A DNA stretch of 64,000 nt from Paenibacillus chondroitinus NBRC 15376 (GCF_004000765.1 NZ_BILW01000002.1:248001-312000); one strand, 5' to 3'; counted from the first letter of the stretch, positions 9,586 to 19,237 are shown. Notes: generated from the sequence alone by a model not told the origin. Made by a program: numbers and translations.

Positions 9586-11553
9586 TTATTTGCTATAAAA
9601 GAACTGCTCGCCGCTGAAGTTCGCGCCAATCGCAAAGCTGGTGTCATTCGGAATGTTGTGCAGCTTTGCATTGACAATTAGAGGCTGCTTCACTTCCGAA
9701 ATCGGAATGAAATAGTAGACCTTGTCTTTCATGACTTGTTTAATTTCAGCTACTTTTTTCTTCGCATCCTCTGGGTTCGCAGCTGCAGCGTCATTGATCA
9801 TTTTGTATAGGTTTTTGATGTCTGCAGGCGGTTCTTGACCTTTCTTACCGCCTGAAGTACGCCAGAGATCCCATTGCGCTCCCCAAAGCTGCGTGCCCCA
9901 ATCGCCCATGTACCAGAGCGGCGTATGCGTCCAGATCATGGTCGCTTGCAGCTCATTGTTCGTATTCCGCGTCGTCCAAAGCGTTTGGTCGATTGTTTTC
10001 ATCGTGACGTTCAGACCAAGCTGTTTCCACATCTCCACGATTAATTGGGTTAACGGTACGATATCCGGCGCTTGTGCTCCGACTTCGAACGGAATCGTGA
10101 ACACCTTGCCATCCGGCCCAAGACGTTTGCCGTCAGCCCCTCTGGTGAGGCCCATTTCATCCAGCAATTTGTTCGCAGCAGCCAGATCAAACGTCGGATC
10201 TTCAATGCTGCCCGGTTTCGCAAAGCCATAGTAGATCGTGTCAATAATCTCTTTGCGGTTCAGCGCCAAGCTGAGCGCCTTGCGGAAGCGCACATCCTGA
10301 ACAACTTTTTGCCAGTTCGGGTCATTGAACGTTTCGTTCAAGAAAATATCCGTTGGCGTCACGTGCATGTTGGCCAGCAATGCTTTGTAGCCGTTTTTCT
10401 CATTTTCCCGATAAAGCGGCATTTTGATCAGAGCTGCTGATTCCCTGGAGAAGTCGACTTCACCGGCAATCGTTTTCAAACCAACCATCTCAATGTCCTG
10501 TACGAGCGTACTCTGAATGCTGTCGATATAAGGCAATTGATTGCCTGCTGTATCAACTTTGAAATAGTACGGATTGCGTTCATACGTCGTAACAGATTCC
10601 GTCGATTTGGTCATCATCCATGGGTAAAGCACAGGGAAACCAACAGCTTTCTTATTCGCAAGTTCCCAGTTCGTAATGTCTTTATCGTTAAAAAGATTGA
10701 ACCATTCGCCAGGTTGGAAGCCTGCTTGTTTAATCAGCGGTTCCAGTTTATCCAATGGCGTGTATTTTTTGTGGAACTGTTTGAGATAGTGCGCAGGACG
10801 GATGAGCTCTGTATATCCGCGCCAGCCCTGAATAGCGAAGCGGATCAGGATACCGCCGTACGGACGGTCGAACGTCAGCTTGAAGTTCAAATCGTCGATC
10901 ACTTCCAGCTTCATCGGAGCCGCATCGGCTTCACCGCCGCCACGCAGCCATACAGGGAAGATTGGCGTCAGCTCCGTATTGTTCAAAATATCCTCAACCG
11001 TAAATCTGACGTCTTCCGTTGTAACCGGCTGACCGTCAGACCATTTCAGCCCTTTGCGCATGGAGAATGTGAATGTTTTTTGATCATCGCTGACTTTGTA
11101 ATCTTTGAGCACGTTACCAGTGATTTGATCACCGAGAATACCCGGCGTGTTCAGCAGCGGTTCGTTGTTCATAACGAAAACGTCAGCATCCCAGTCCGGA
11201 GCGGATGTAACCGTTCTCAAAACACCGCCATACGTACCGATTTCGTATTTCATTTGGCTCTCCGGTAATTCATTCGTGAATTTATAATCGCTCGGCAAGC
11301 GATCTTTCACGGGTGGCAGTCCTTTTGACGCCAAAACCGGCGAATCCTTGAACTCTGTCAATTGCGCAGGTTGTCCGCCTCCACCGGCAGGTGCTTTTGT
11401 TGGATCCGGCGCTTTCGTTGCTTGTACTGCAGCTGTCGTTGGCGCTGGAGTCGTCGAAGCTGGACTGTCTTGACACCCCCCAAGTACAAGCGTCAACATG
11501 AGTGCTGAAACCAGGAGTAAAATAATCGACTTCCTCCTTGACTTCATTTGCAA
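9586..11553 (-). CDS. ABC transporter substrate-binding lipoprotein (family 5 / SBP_bac_5)
   Basis: 655-residue lipoprotein. A lipoprotein signal peptide ends in the lipobox LVLGGC at about residues 22-27, followed by a Pro/Ala/Thr linker. The mature part has family 5 hallmarks: KGLKWSDGQPVTTEDV (about 165-180), FKLTFDRPYGG, and VRFRKALSLALNRKEI (about 420-435). It captures the substrate outside the membrane and delivers it to the two permeases encoded next. Because the neighbouring genes are sugar isomerases, dehydrogenases and sugar regulators, an oligosaccharide ligand is more likely than a peptide, though sequence alone does not prove it. It is the first gene of the minus-strand operon. 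Confidence 0.93.
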   Translation of the reverse strand: MQMKSRRKSIILLLVSALMLTLVLGGCQDSPASTTPAPTTAAVQATKAPDPTKAPAGGGGQPAQLTEFKDSPVLASKGLPPVKDRLPSDYKFTNELPESQMKYEIGTYGGVLRTVTSAPDWDADVFVMNNEPLLNTPGILGDQITGNVLKDYKVSDDQKTFTFSMRKGLKWSDGQPVTTEDVRFTVEDILNNTELTPIFPVWLRGGGEADAAPMKLEVIDDLNFKLTFDRPYGGILIRFAIQGWRGYTELIRPAHYLKQFHKKYTPLDKLEPLIKQAGFQPGEWFNLFNDKDITNWELANKKAVGFPVLYPWMMTKSTESVTTYERNPYYFKVDTAGNQLPYIDSIQSTLVQDIEMVGLKTIAGEVDFSRESAALIKMPLYRENEKNGYKALLANMHVTPTDIFLNETFNDPNWQKVVQDVRFRKALSLALNRKEIIDTIYYGFAKPGSIEDPTFDLAAANKLLDEMGLTRGADGKRLGPDGKVFTIPFEVGAQAPDIVPLTQLIVEMWKQLGLNVTMKTIDQTLWTTRNTNNELQATMIWTHTPLWYMGDWGTQLWGAQWDLWRTSGGKKGQEPPADIKNLYKMINDAAAANPEDAKKKVAEIKQVMKDKVYYFIPISEVKQPLIVNAKLHNIPNDTSFAIGANFSGEQFFYSK

Positions 11554-11997
11554 CCCTCCGATTTCCTAAAATGTTTTTGAGTTTGTGGACTCATCCTAAT
11601 TGTTATGGAGATTGCCCCTAATAATCAACCTTATTTTCTGAAAATTCACTATCTTCACTAAACACACTACTCATCGTTAAGATTCGACAAGATTAGACCG
11701 ATTCGGCTCTTTTTGCATAAAATGTAACCGCTACCAACACCTTCTCGACATCATTTACGGCTATGAAAATGAAAAAATGTGGCCTCATCATGAAGCCAGC
11801 CTAGAGACACATATGCTGTACTCGAAGGTTAAGTCAGGCAAACGCAAAGAAAGTCCCACAAAGTCACAACAGGGCATGGGATTTGACGGCAGGCTGCCGC
11901 CGTGAAGCTACGAGGTTCAAGCCTGTGGCCAAGTGCATGGACTGTGCGCAATCCCAACGCAGCTTTTTACGGGTTAGTTGGCTGGTTGGTTGGTTCG
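11554..11997. other. Intergenic region without a recognised gene
   Basis: About 440 bp between the binding-protein gene and the first repeat array. The part next to 11553 must hold the promoter of the transporter operon, but I see no convincing -35/-10 pair. Around 11760-11990 short open frames with codon-like composition exist in two forward frames, without start signals or a recognised product; they may be remnants. Confidence 0.4.
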
Positions 11998-12178
11998 TTG
12001 GACAAAATCCAATGAACCTAGTAATTTGAGGGCTCGATTGCCCATTCTATTGGATGAAATCCAATGACATCGGTGAATTGTGCCGCTATAGCGCTGGATA
12101 TTGCTGTTCTATTGGATTTTGTCCAATTTAATGGGCAATTTAGAGGTGTTTTAGTGCTTTTCATTGGATTTCGTCCAA
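11998..12178. repeat. Fold-back intergenic array 1 (four units, two direct and two inverted)
   Basis: Four near-identical units with consensus TTGGAYRAAATCCAATGA, starting near 11998, 12049, 12111 and 12163 (steps of 51, 62 and 52 bp). The first two are in forward and the last two in reverse orientation. Each unit is itself a near palindrome. The similarity extends into the spacers: ATTGCCCATT before unit 2 matches the reverse complement of the stretch after unit 3. The whole 180 bp could therefore fold into one long imperfect hairpin. It lies between the end of the AraC gene at 12387 and the start of the transporter operon. Confidence 0.85.
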
Positions 12179-12268
12179 GGAGGCTGCACAGCTTCTAGCG
12201 CTTTAAACATGCTAACTCTCGCCTGGGTGCTGCTCATACCTGCTTGCCCCACCTCTAACCCCAAACAC

Positions 12269-12299
12269 AAAAAGCCCGCCCCCAAAACCGGAGCAGGCC
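12269..12299 (-). terminator. Rho-independent terminator after the AraC gene
   Basis: On the minus strand GCCTGCTCC pairs with GGGGCGGGC around a short T-rich loop (9 bp stem including G-U pairs), followed by TTTTT. It lies about 90 bp after the stop of the AraC gene at 12387. Confidence 0.8.
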
Positions 12300-12386
12300 T
12301 ACCATCCATATTAAGCGTTTACAAATCTAATTGCTTGTAACTACTTTTATACACTTATCCCTCGTCGCCGCTCTTCCAGCATACTT

Positions 12387-13247
12387 TCACATCTGCTTCC
12401 TAAGCTGCTGAGGCGTCATCCCTATGGTCTGCTTAAACAGGCGGAAAAACTGCGTTTTATCCTCGTAACCGACGCTTCGTCCGATGGATTCGACAGAATC
12501 CTTCGTTTCCAGCAGCATTCGCTTCGCTTCGCGCAGCCTGACGTCGTGAACGTATTCCGTGAAGGTGAACCCCAGGCAATCTTTAAACATTTTGCTCAAA
12601 TAATAGGGGGAATAAAAGCTCTCGCGCGCCAAATCATTCAGCGTAATATGCCCCGCATAATGCTCCTCGATATAGGATAGCAGCTGAGGAAGCATGTGAT
12701 ATGCCGTGCGCAATTCGGAGTTATGTAGATTTTCTTGCATCGATCTGAGCATACGCGTCAATAACAGTGTAGCATAGCCGTGAAGCATAGCTAAATAACC
12801 ACTCTTTTTGCCGCAATATTCCGCATACATCGTTTCGAGCAGCTGCTCGACCTCAATCATGTTTTTCCCTCTGAACGTGACGTGAGGCGAAGGATTCGCA
12901 AGTGAGGACTTGAACTCCTGAAACAACTTGAGCGGAAGAAACTCGGAAGCGCTTTCGGTAACCTGCAATCGATTGCTTAGGAACTCAGGATCCAGCAAAA
13001 TGTTCATATACTGCATGTTCTTCTGAATTTCAAACGCATGCCGATCCCCAACATCCATGAACAAAAAATCCCCGCGCTGCACGGCAAATGACTTCCCATT
13101 CACTTGATGGTACCCGGCACCCTGCCAGATATAAACCAGCTCGATGAAATTGTGCGTATGTTCCGGCTCATTCGCCTGTTGATGAAGCTTGTAAAGCGCG
13201 ATTTTCTCAGCCTGCTGGATATAGTCAACAGATTGGTACATTTTCAT
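12387..13247 (-). CDS. AraC family transcriptional regulator (cupin + AraC HTH)
   Basis: 286 residues. The N-terminal cupin sensor has PEHTHNFIELVYIWQG and GDFLFMDVGDRHAFEI. The C-terminal AraC-type DNA-binding domain has ITLNDLARESFYSPYYLSKMFK and VGYEDKTQFFRLFKQTIGM. It is transcribed on its own between two candidate terminators. It is the nearest regulator to the MBL-fold, SMP-30 and PL8 lyase genes upstream on the same strand, and probably senses a product of that polysaccharide pathway. Confidence 0.9.
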   Translation of the reverse strand: MKMYQSVDYIQQAEKIALYKLHQQANEPEHTHNFIELVYIWQGAGYHQVNGKSFAVQRGDFLFMDVGDRHAFEIQKNMQYMNILLDPEFLSNRLQVTESASEFLPLKLFQEFKSSLANPSPHVTFRGKNMIEVEQLLETMYAEYCGKKSGYLAMLHGYATLLLTRMLRSMQENLHNSELRTAYHMLPQLLSYIEEHYAGHITLNDLARESFYSPYYLSKMFKDCLGFTFTEYVHDVRLREAKRMLLETKDSVESIGRSVGYEDKTQFFRLFKQTIGMTPQQLRKQM

Positions 13248-13413
13248 CTGAACAACACTCCATTCATAATGGTCATGTTAGCAGCTGTTTAGGTGCGTAC
13301 CAGCCTCTTCAGCATATCACATAACATGGGACACCTGAAGATGAAGATGTGCTTAATTGCAATAGCCTAATGGCCTATTTTCAACGCACGGCAATGTCGA
13401 ATGATCCGAAACA

Positions 13414-13452
13414 AAGGCCCCTTCGCATTGAACTCGGACACTAAGAGGCCTT
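13414..13452 (-). terminator. Possible terminator after the MBL-fold gene
   Basis: AAGGCCTCTT and AAGGGGCCTT on the minus strand can form a 10 bp stem with an 18-19 nt loop, followed only by a weak T run (TGTTT). It lies just after the stop of the gene ending at 13469. Both the large loop and the weak T tract lower confidence. Confidence 0.4.
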
Positions 13453-13468
13453 AATTACTAATGGAAAT

Positions 13469-14281
13469 CTATCTAACTTTATTATACAAAAGCGTCTCAC
13501 CCGGTTGAAAAATATGAAATTTTTGCCCCAGATGCTTCTGATACAGCCGGTCAACGAACGGCGCAATGCCTTCACTATTATTAGGATACATATCGAAATG
13601 AACTGGCACGACAATGTCAAAACGAAGATGCGCCGCCAGATCCGCCGCTTCCAAAGCATTCATATTGCCCACGACGCCAACTCTGTTGCGGAAAATATCC
13701 CGGCCATTAATCGGCAGGAAGCCTACATCAATGGTGTAACCCGACAGCGTGTTCACTAATTCATCCGTCAAAAGCGTATCGCCTGCATGATACAGACATA
13801 AGTTGTCCCACTCGAGCATGTAGCCCAAATAATGGTCCCAGCCCGCTTCATCCTGCACACGCTCTTCATGCCACGCCGGTATCGGCTGAATGTTCAGCCC
13901 TTCAGCGAACGGCCAAGCCTCTTGAACACCAAGCGCCTGCAGCCGATTAGGTGCAATTCCCATTGCCTCCAGTGCCGGCAAGCAAACCTTGGGAGCGCCG
14001 AAGCGGCAATCCGGAGATGCCTCCGCAATAACCCGCAGCGTCGCCGGATCCATATGATCCATATGTTCGTGCGTACAAAGGACCAGATCCAGATCCGTCA
14101 AAGTTTCGGGCTTCACCGGTGGTGCATATCTTCTCACCCAGAACCCTTCGGGAGATCCTCCGAGTTGATCGACAGAATCCGTCAAATATGGGTCAATCGC
14201 TATGGCAATGTCGTTTTTCCGCAAAATAACGCCAACCTGTCCAATATACTGAATGGTTAATTGATTAGATTCTACTGACAT
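13469..14281 (-). CDS. MBL-fold metal-dependent hydrolase (UlaG-like)
   Basis: About 270 residues with metallo-beta-lactamase motifs: CTHEHMDHMDP (HxHxDH metal motif, about residues 73-83), YHAGDTLLT (Asp ligand) and PVHFDMYP near the C-terminus. The arrangement resembles UlaG-type lactonases and other MBL-fold hydrolases of sugar pathways. The frame is open to 14368, but the ATG at 14281 has AAAGGAG at good distance, and starting there avoids overlap with the upstream lactonase. It lies 4 bp downstream of the SMP-30 reading frame. Lactone or sugar-ester hydrolysis is a plausible role, not shown. Confidence 0.87.
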   Translation of the reverse strand: MSVESNQLTIQYIGQVGVILRKNDIAIAIDPYLTDSVDQLGGSPEGFWVRRYAPPVKPETLTDLDLVLCTHEHMDHMDPATLRVIAEASPDCRFGAPKVCLPALEAMGIAPNRLQALGVQEAWPFAEGLNIQPIPAWHEERVQDEAGWDHYLGYMLEWDNLCLYHAGDTLLTDELVNTLSGYTIDVGFLPINGRDIFRNRVGVVGNMNALEAADLAAHLRFDIVVPVHFDMYPNNSEGIAPFVDRLYQKHLGQKFHIFQPGETLLYNKVR

Positions 14282-14285
14282 AAAA

Positions 14286-15189
14286 CTACTCCTTTTGTTG
14301 GATATATGATGTTCCAAATGCATGTGTTTTCGTTCCTTTAACGCCAGGTTTGACTGCAAAAATACCACCGGCGTGAGGCTGATCTCCTGCTTTGTCTTCC
14401 TCCAGCCCTTTTCGAGCGCTCGTTATGTATAAAGTGTCCAGCTCATCTCCGCCAAAAATACACGAGGTTACTTTCGCTGCGGGGACCGCGATGCTCTCCA
14501 GTTTCATGCCTGTGCGGGGATTCCAGCGTGACACCTGCCAACCATCCCAGTGAGCAATCCAAAGCATGCCTTCTGTATCAATCGTCATACCGTCTGGAAA
14601 TCCTTGCTCGCCAGCGAAATCGATTAATAGTCTTGGACGGCTAATTTCTCCTTTTTCCGCGTCAAAATCAAAAGCTAACACATGTTTTCTCATCGAATCA
14701 ATATAGTACATCTCTTTTTCGTCTAGACTCCAGGCGATCCCGTTCGATACACCCACGTCTTCGTGAACTTTGCGGCAGCTGCCATCTGGTTCAAGTACAT
14801 AGAGGGAGCCTGTCGCCACTTTTTCAATGATTTCCATCGTTCCCGCCCAGAACCGGCCATGGCTATCACATTTTCCATCGTTAAACCGATTGAAAGGCAA
14901 GTGATCTTCTGGATCAACGAGAGGGCGTTAAAGTACGGTGCTTCATGTGATAGGATTGAAAACCGGATTGTGTCGCCAATACGACCTCATCTTTCCCGGC
15001 GCAAACAACTGCACCGACAAATTCGCCAATAGGAAAAGACTCATTTTGACCGGTCTCCAGATCAAACCTGCAAAACTTCTCTCCTACAATATCAACCCAA
15101 TAAAGCACTTTCTCTTCCTCATTCCAGCTCGGGCCTTCACCTAGAGTGGCTTTAGCGTCCAGAACCAGCTGTACGTTCTTCGAATCCAT
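14286..15189 (-). pseudogene. SMP-30/gluconolactonase family protein, interrupted by a single-base frameshift
   Basis: Two minus-strand frames together encode one SMP-30/LRE-like beta-propeller lactonase. The first (15189 to 14914) gives LGEGPSWNEEEKVLYWVDI (metal-binding Glu) and ends LTPSR then stop. The second (from about 14926 downward) continues VDPEDHLPFNRFNDGKCD with the family motif, then NGIAWSLDEKEMYYIDS and PDGMTIDTEGMLW. The frames join at CGCCCTCTCGTTGATCC near 14918-14934, where one C fewer would restore an uninterrupted protein of about 300 residues. SMP-30 proteins hydrolyse aldonolactones. The rest of the gene looks intact, so either the mutation is recent or it is a sequencing error. 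An AGGAG precedes the start. Confidence 0.85.
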
Positions 15190-15262
15190 TAGACATCAAC
15201 TCCTCTTCCGTTATTGTAAACCGTCCTCGTACGAATTGGAAGAAGCAGGAATGCCTTTCCAC

Positions 15263-15314
15263 AAAAAAAGAAAGGGCTTTCCCTCCGTCATCTTCATGAC
15301 TTTTGGGAAAACCC
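15263..15314 (-). terminator. Rho-independent terminator after the PL8 lyase gene
   Basis: On the minus strand GGGTTTTCCC pairs with GGGAAAGCCC (10 bp, one G-U). A nested inner hairpin GTCAT/ATGAC sits in the loop, and a TTTCTTTTTTT tract follows. It is placed 12 bp after the lyase stop and separates it from the SMP-30 gene. Confidence 0.9.
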
Positions 15315-15325
15315 GATGATCTTGT

Positions 15326-18300
15326 TTATGCCTTCAGAAATGAAATGGCATCCAGGAAAAATGCTGCAAAATTGCTGTCGATTTTTTTGCCTGATTGCGC
15401 TCGAACATGCTGTTCGAGAGCGTTCAATGCCGTCTTGACACCTTTGTCATCCAAGTGCTTTTGCAACGCCTCAACCATCACTAACAAGCTGTTATAAATG
15501 CCTTGGTTCGAAATCCAGCCTTGTTGGTAAGCATAACGAACCGCTTCATCCAAATGCATGACGTCCATATGCACCTTAAGTACATAGCTCACGGCCGCTT
15601 CATTCCCGGCAGCATCCGTTGCCGTTACGTTAACTTGATGCTCACCAATACGGAGTGAAAAAGGTTTGTACGTATAGGGATCGCTGACGTTAGCGCCGTC
15701 AATGCTAACTGTCTTGGCAGCCACTCCGCTTATTTCATCGCTCACGTTGAAGGTCAAATTGCCGCCATCCGTCCAATAAACATCCATCGTGACCGAAGGC
15801 GAGATGACCGGCGCCTTGGTATCGATTTTGACTTCAGCCGTTTTGATTAACTCTTGGTTACCGGCTTGATCAACACTGTAATAACGAATTTGATGCACGC
15901 CATCCTCCGTAACGGATACCGTGTTTCCTTCTGCGAATGCACCGTTATCTAGGCTGTACATCGTTGTTTGTACGCCGCTGCCTGCGTCGCTAGCCGTTAA
16001 GGTCACCGTTTGCGCCGTGCGCTGCCACCCTGATTTCGCGTCATCTGTCGTTACAGGAGCTGCGCTGTCTTTCTTGAAAGTAATGACATGCGTTTTTCCA
16101 TACGAACCCGCTACCTGAATATCAAGCTTCAAGCTAGGAGCCGTTTGCTGCACAGAAATTGTGCTGTCGCTGCTAACAAGCTGTAGGCCCGTTTTATTCA
16201 GTTCAAGTGAAATCATGCTCTGCGCTTGTGTTGGATCGGATACCGCGATGGAAAGCTCGGACTCCGATTCCTTCACCATCACAGATGCTGGTTTGCTGGC
16301 GGTAATGCCTGCCACGGAACCAGGGTTCCAGAAATTTGCCGCCGTAATGCCCAACTGCTTTTCTTTTACTGCATGCACATCGGCTGTATTACTTAAAATC
16401 TCAACGTTCGGCGATTGGCTGTACGCCGCTGTAGCCGCAGCATCCTTGTGTGGCAGCATGACATATGCGTAGGAGGCATTCGTCGGATTTTGCCCGTGTT
16501 CGAAAGCCAAGCTTACATAATTACGCGTAATCGGCGTATTCGATTGGCCGCTGTTAATCTCTTGCCAGCTCCCCGTTCTCGCTTCACGCAAGCCATAGAC
16601 GGTTGCTGACCCTGGGAAATAATAACCGATATCCGAATTCGCCACATTACCGGCTATGTGTGCCCAGTTCACTTGATTTAGCGTTCCTGACCAGCCCAAT
16701 TGATTCGGTTGCGCTGAGCCGTTAACCGTTAGTACATTGTCTCCCGCGTCATTTAGTTTCCGGTTATCGATGATCGTTTCAACCGGCGCGTTCGCTGCTG
16801 AGCTTTTCGATATTCCTGCTCCTAAAGCGACGATTTCATCATCGAACATGAACCACGATTTTTTGCCTTGCAGCGTGCTGCCCGTCACTTTATCCATCGA
16901 AAAGTCCATCCCTGCGGCACCATATAAGCCGTCGATGGAGGAGCCGCCCACCCAGTTTTTAGCGTTCATATACGAGGTCCACTCGCCAGGGGTTACGCCT
17001 TTCCCCGACTGATCTGTCGTCGTGCCTGGCAAACGGAAGGAATCCACAGTCGGCCAGAAGTCATTGCGGTACTGGTTAAGATCCTGATCATACAGGAACG
17101 TCATGCCGATTCCCGTGTACCAGCCTTTGAGATTTTCGTTATTTCCTTTTTCAAATGCGGAAATCCGGTTGGAGAAAAGGCTTAATCCAAAGCCATATCC
17201 GTCACGCAAATGAACGACACGATCCATGCCGGCAAATACTTGATTCCGCTCTAATTCTCCTCTGCGCTGAATCGTGGAGTCGCTCATTAGCTCTTTAATC
17301 AACGCCAACTCATAAATCGGCAGCCCATCCACATAATTAGCGTAGGTCGTATCGCTCAAAATCCATTCCTTCGCCATCCGCTTAATCGAAAGCGCAACGT
17401 CTGCCGGCGCTCCTTCCGCTAAACGAAGCAAAGTGGTAATTGTACTTCTAGCGCTGCCTGTAGCTTGTCTGGAAATACCCCGGCCATTCACCATATCCAT
17501 GTAAAGTCCTTTGTAAATAACAGGTTCGAACGTGTCCGTAACCCATTTGTAGACGTTGTTAACGTTAGGATCCGTTACAGGCCATGGAGAGCCATTAAGG
17601 ACATACGTCATGTCAGCCGCTCGGCTTAACCAAACAGCGCCATAACCAGCTGTATACGCAATATTCGTATGCTGCACTAATGAACCATCTACGTATACGC
17701 CGTCTCCATGATTGGCATAAACAAATTCGGGACCAATCGGGTCGCGGCCTTGCGTAATTTTCGCACTGTTATTGCCGATGATGCCCCGCATTGTAACAAC
17801 AAGCGCTTTGTCCAGCAGATTGGCGCCGGTTTCAACGACGTTATTCAGCGTGCGCTTTTTCGGGTCAGGGACAAATCGATCGATCGCTTTCATATGTTTC
17901 GTAATTTGAGCAGGTGTCAAATGCTCATACATCAGCACGAGGATATCATTCATAATTTGCGGAGCGCCGATTTCCCAGTCCCACCAATTGCCGTACTCGG
18001 TTTTGGACTCGTTGTAACGGTTAGCGTTCAGCCAGTCCAATGTGTTCAAAATGTCGATTTTAAGCGCCTCATTATGATATAAGCTCGATCCCTTGAGCGT
18101 ATAGGCGAGCGCCATCGTCCTCAATCTGCTGTACGAAGTCGTGACTTGCGCCGAATCTGTCGTGCTGGCCAGATCATTCCAGACCAGCGTTCGGTCTGCG
18201 GATTTATTAAGCGTATCCCAGATACCGGTCGCATCGGCATTCGTAACGCTATCGGCAATTTTGGCCAAGTTCGCTGAAATATCTGGATCAGCGGCATCAT

Positions 18301-19237
18301 AATTTGTACCGCCTGTCAGCTTGTTGAACCATTTGGCCCGCATCTGCGCATAGGATTGAAAAAGCTCTGCAGATTCAACGTTTACGAGACATTCTGCCTT
18401 GATTGTGCCGTCTGGTGTCGATACCGTTATCGTCGTGGAGCCCAGCCCTACAGCGGTTACTTTTCCGTTATTATCTACAACTGCCGCATTGGGGTTCGAT
18501 GAACTCCAAATCACCGTTTTGTCCGCCGCATTCGCTGGAACAAACGTTGGCGCTAACGCCACTGACGCCCCCTGAGCCATAGAAAACGCACTTTGATCCA
18601 AGGTAATTCCTGTAACTCCGTTATATTCCTCCAAACTCATATCATCAAACCATACCTTCCCTTTGCCTGTTTCCAGAAACGGCTCGATCACCAGCTTCGT
18701 CACATTTGCCGGAATTGTCATAAAAACCTGCTGCATCGTCCAATCCTTCGTACCGAGCAATTTCGCGGATGCAGGGCCGTCACCTACTTTGCTTGTATTA
18801 TAGTACTGTGTTCTAAAATAAGCACCAGTCCCCGTGACATTATCGGTTTTCACCCATACTTTCAGCCGATAGGATTTGCCTGGCGTAACCGTCAACACGC
18901 TTTGATTGACAGAAACTCTGCTGGTTGCAAAAGCGTCAAACAAAATCGATTTGCTCCCTTCATGAAAAACAGTTGAATCTAGGGAGACATTCACCGTTTG
19001 ATTCGGTGCTTTCCCGCTTCCTGTCGGAATCCATAAGCCCCAACCGACCGGTGCAGGACTTGTAATGCCGTTCCAGCTCGCATCCAGCGTCGTCGTTGTT
19101 TGTTCGAAGCTGCCGTTGCTGAGCAGGTTGACTGCGGCGGCCTCTGCTTTAGGATAAGCGCTTTCATAAAAGGGTACAAAAGATACTAGAAGACTCGACA
19201 CCATACTGACAGATAGCAGTTTTGTCATTGTTCCCAA
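15326..19237 (-). CDS. Secreted polysaccharide lyase family 8 protein with CBM-like, Big2, Ig-like and FIMAH-like domains
   Basis: 1303 residues. Sec signal peptide about 1-34; carbohydrate-binding-like beta domain about 35-205 (LLSNGSFEQ, VWFDDMSLEEYN); Big2-type domain about 208-287 (VTGITLDQSAF to TITVSTPDGT); PL8 alpha/alpha toroid about 292-650 and beta-sheet domains to about 1040; OmpL47-like or Ig-like repeats about 1050-1220; C-terminal helical FIMAH-like domain about 1224-1303. The PL8 catalytic set is visible: NWWDWEIGAPQ (Asn), QHTNIAYTAGYG (His about 523, Tyr about 532) and NGRGISRQ (Arg). PL8 enzymes cleave hyaluronan, chondroitin, xanthan or related uronate polymers by beta-elimination; which one is not readable. 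The start is TTG at 19237 because GAGGTG is 5 nt upstream, while the next ATG is too far away. Confidence 0.92.
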   Translation of the reverse strand: MGTMTKLLSVSMVSSLLVSFVPFYESAYPKAEAAAVNLLSNGSFEQTTTTLDASWNGITSPAPVGWGLWIPTGSGKAPNQTVNVSLDSTVFHEGSKSILFDAFATSRVSVNQSVLTVTPGKSYRLKVWVKTDNVTGTGAYFRTQYYNTSKVGDGPASAKLLGTKDWTMQQVFMTIPANVTKLVIEPFLETGKGKVWFDDMSLEEYNGVTGITLDQSAFSMAQGASVALAPTFVPANAADKTVIWSSSNPNAAVVDNNGKVTAVGLGSTTITVSTPDGTIKAECLVNVESAELFQSYAQMRAKWFNKLTGGTNYDAADPDISANLAKIADSVTNADATGIWDTLNKSADRTLVWNDLASTTDSAQVTTSYSRLRTMALAYTLKGSSLYHNEALKIDILNTLDWLNANRYNESKTEYGNWWDWEIGAPQIMNDILVLMYEHLTPAQITKHMKAIDRFVPDPKKRTLNNVVETGANLLDKALVVTMRGIIGNNSAKITQGRDPIGPEFVYANHGDGVYVDGSLVQHTNIAYTAGYGAVWLSRAADMTYVLNGSPWPVTDPNVNNVYKWVTDTFEPVIYKGLYMDMVNGRGISRQATGSARSTITTLLRLAEGAPADVALSIKRMAKEWILSDTTYANYVDGLPIYELALIKELMSDSTIQRRGELERNQVFAGMDRVVHLRDGYGFGLSLFSNRISAFEKGNNENLKGWYTGIGMTFLYDQDLNQYRNDFWPTVDSFRLPGTTTDQSGKGVTPGEWTSYMNAKNWVGGSSIDGLYGAAGMDFSMDKVTGSTLQGKKSWFMFDDEIVALGAGISKSSAANAPVETIIDNRKLNDAGDNVLTVNGSAQPNQLGWSGTLNQVNWAHIAGNVANSDIGYYFPGSATVYGLREARTGSWQEINSGQSNTPITRNYVSLAFEHGQNPTNASYAYVMLPHKDAAATAAYSQSPNVEILSNTADVHAVKEKQLGITAANFWNPGSVAGITASKPASVMVKESESELSIAVSDPTQAQSMISLELNKTGLQLVSSDSTISVQQTAPSLKLDIQVAGSYGKTHVITFKKDSAAPVTTDDAKSGWQRTAQTVTLTASDAGSGVQTTMYSLDNGAFAEGNTVSVTEDGVHQIRYYSVDQAGNQELIKTAEVKIDTKAPVISPSVTMDVYWTDGGNLTFNVSDEISGVAAKTVSIDGANVSDPYTYKPFSLRIGEHQVNVTATDAAGNEAAVSYVLKVHMDVMHLDEAVRYAYQQGWISNQGIYNSLLVMVEALQKHLDDKGVKTALNALEQHVRAQSGKKIDSNFAAFFLDAISFLKA

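Noticed and set aside
10537-11268. Plus-strand open frame of about 243 codons opposite the binding-protein gene
   Set aside because: The minus-strand lipoprotein has clear family motifs through the same region; the plus frame has no recognisable domain or start signal.
11760-11990. Short coding-like stretches, one with a C-x2-C pair (KCMDCAQSQRSF)
   Set aside because: Neither frame has a start with a ribosome binding site, and no family is recognised; at most a remnant, so not listed as a gene.
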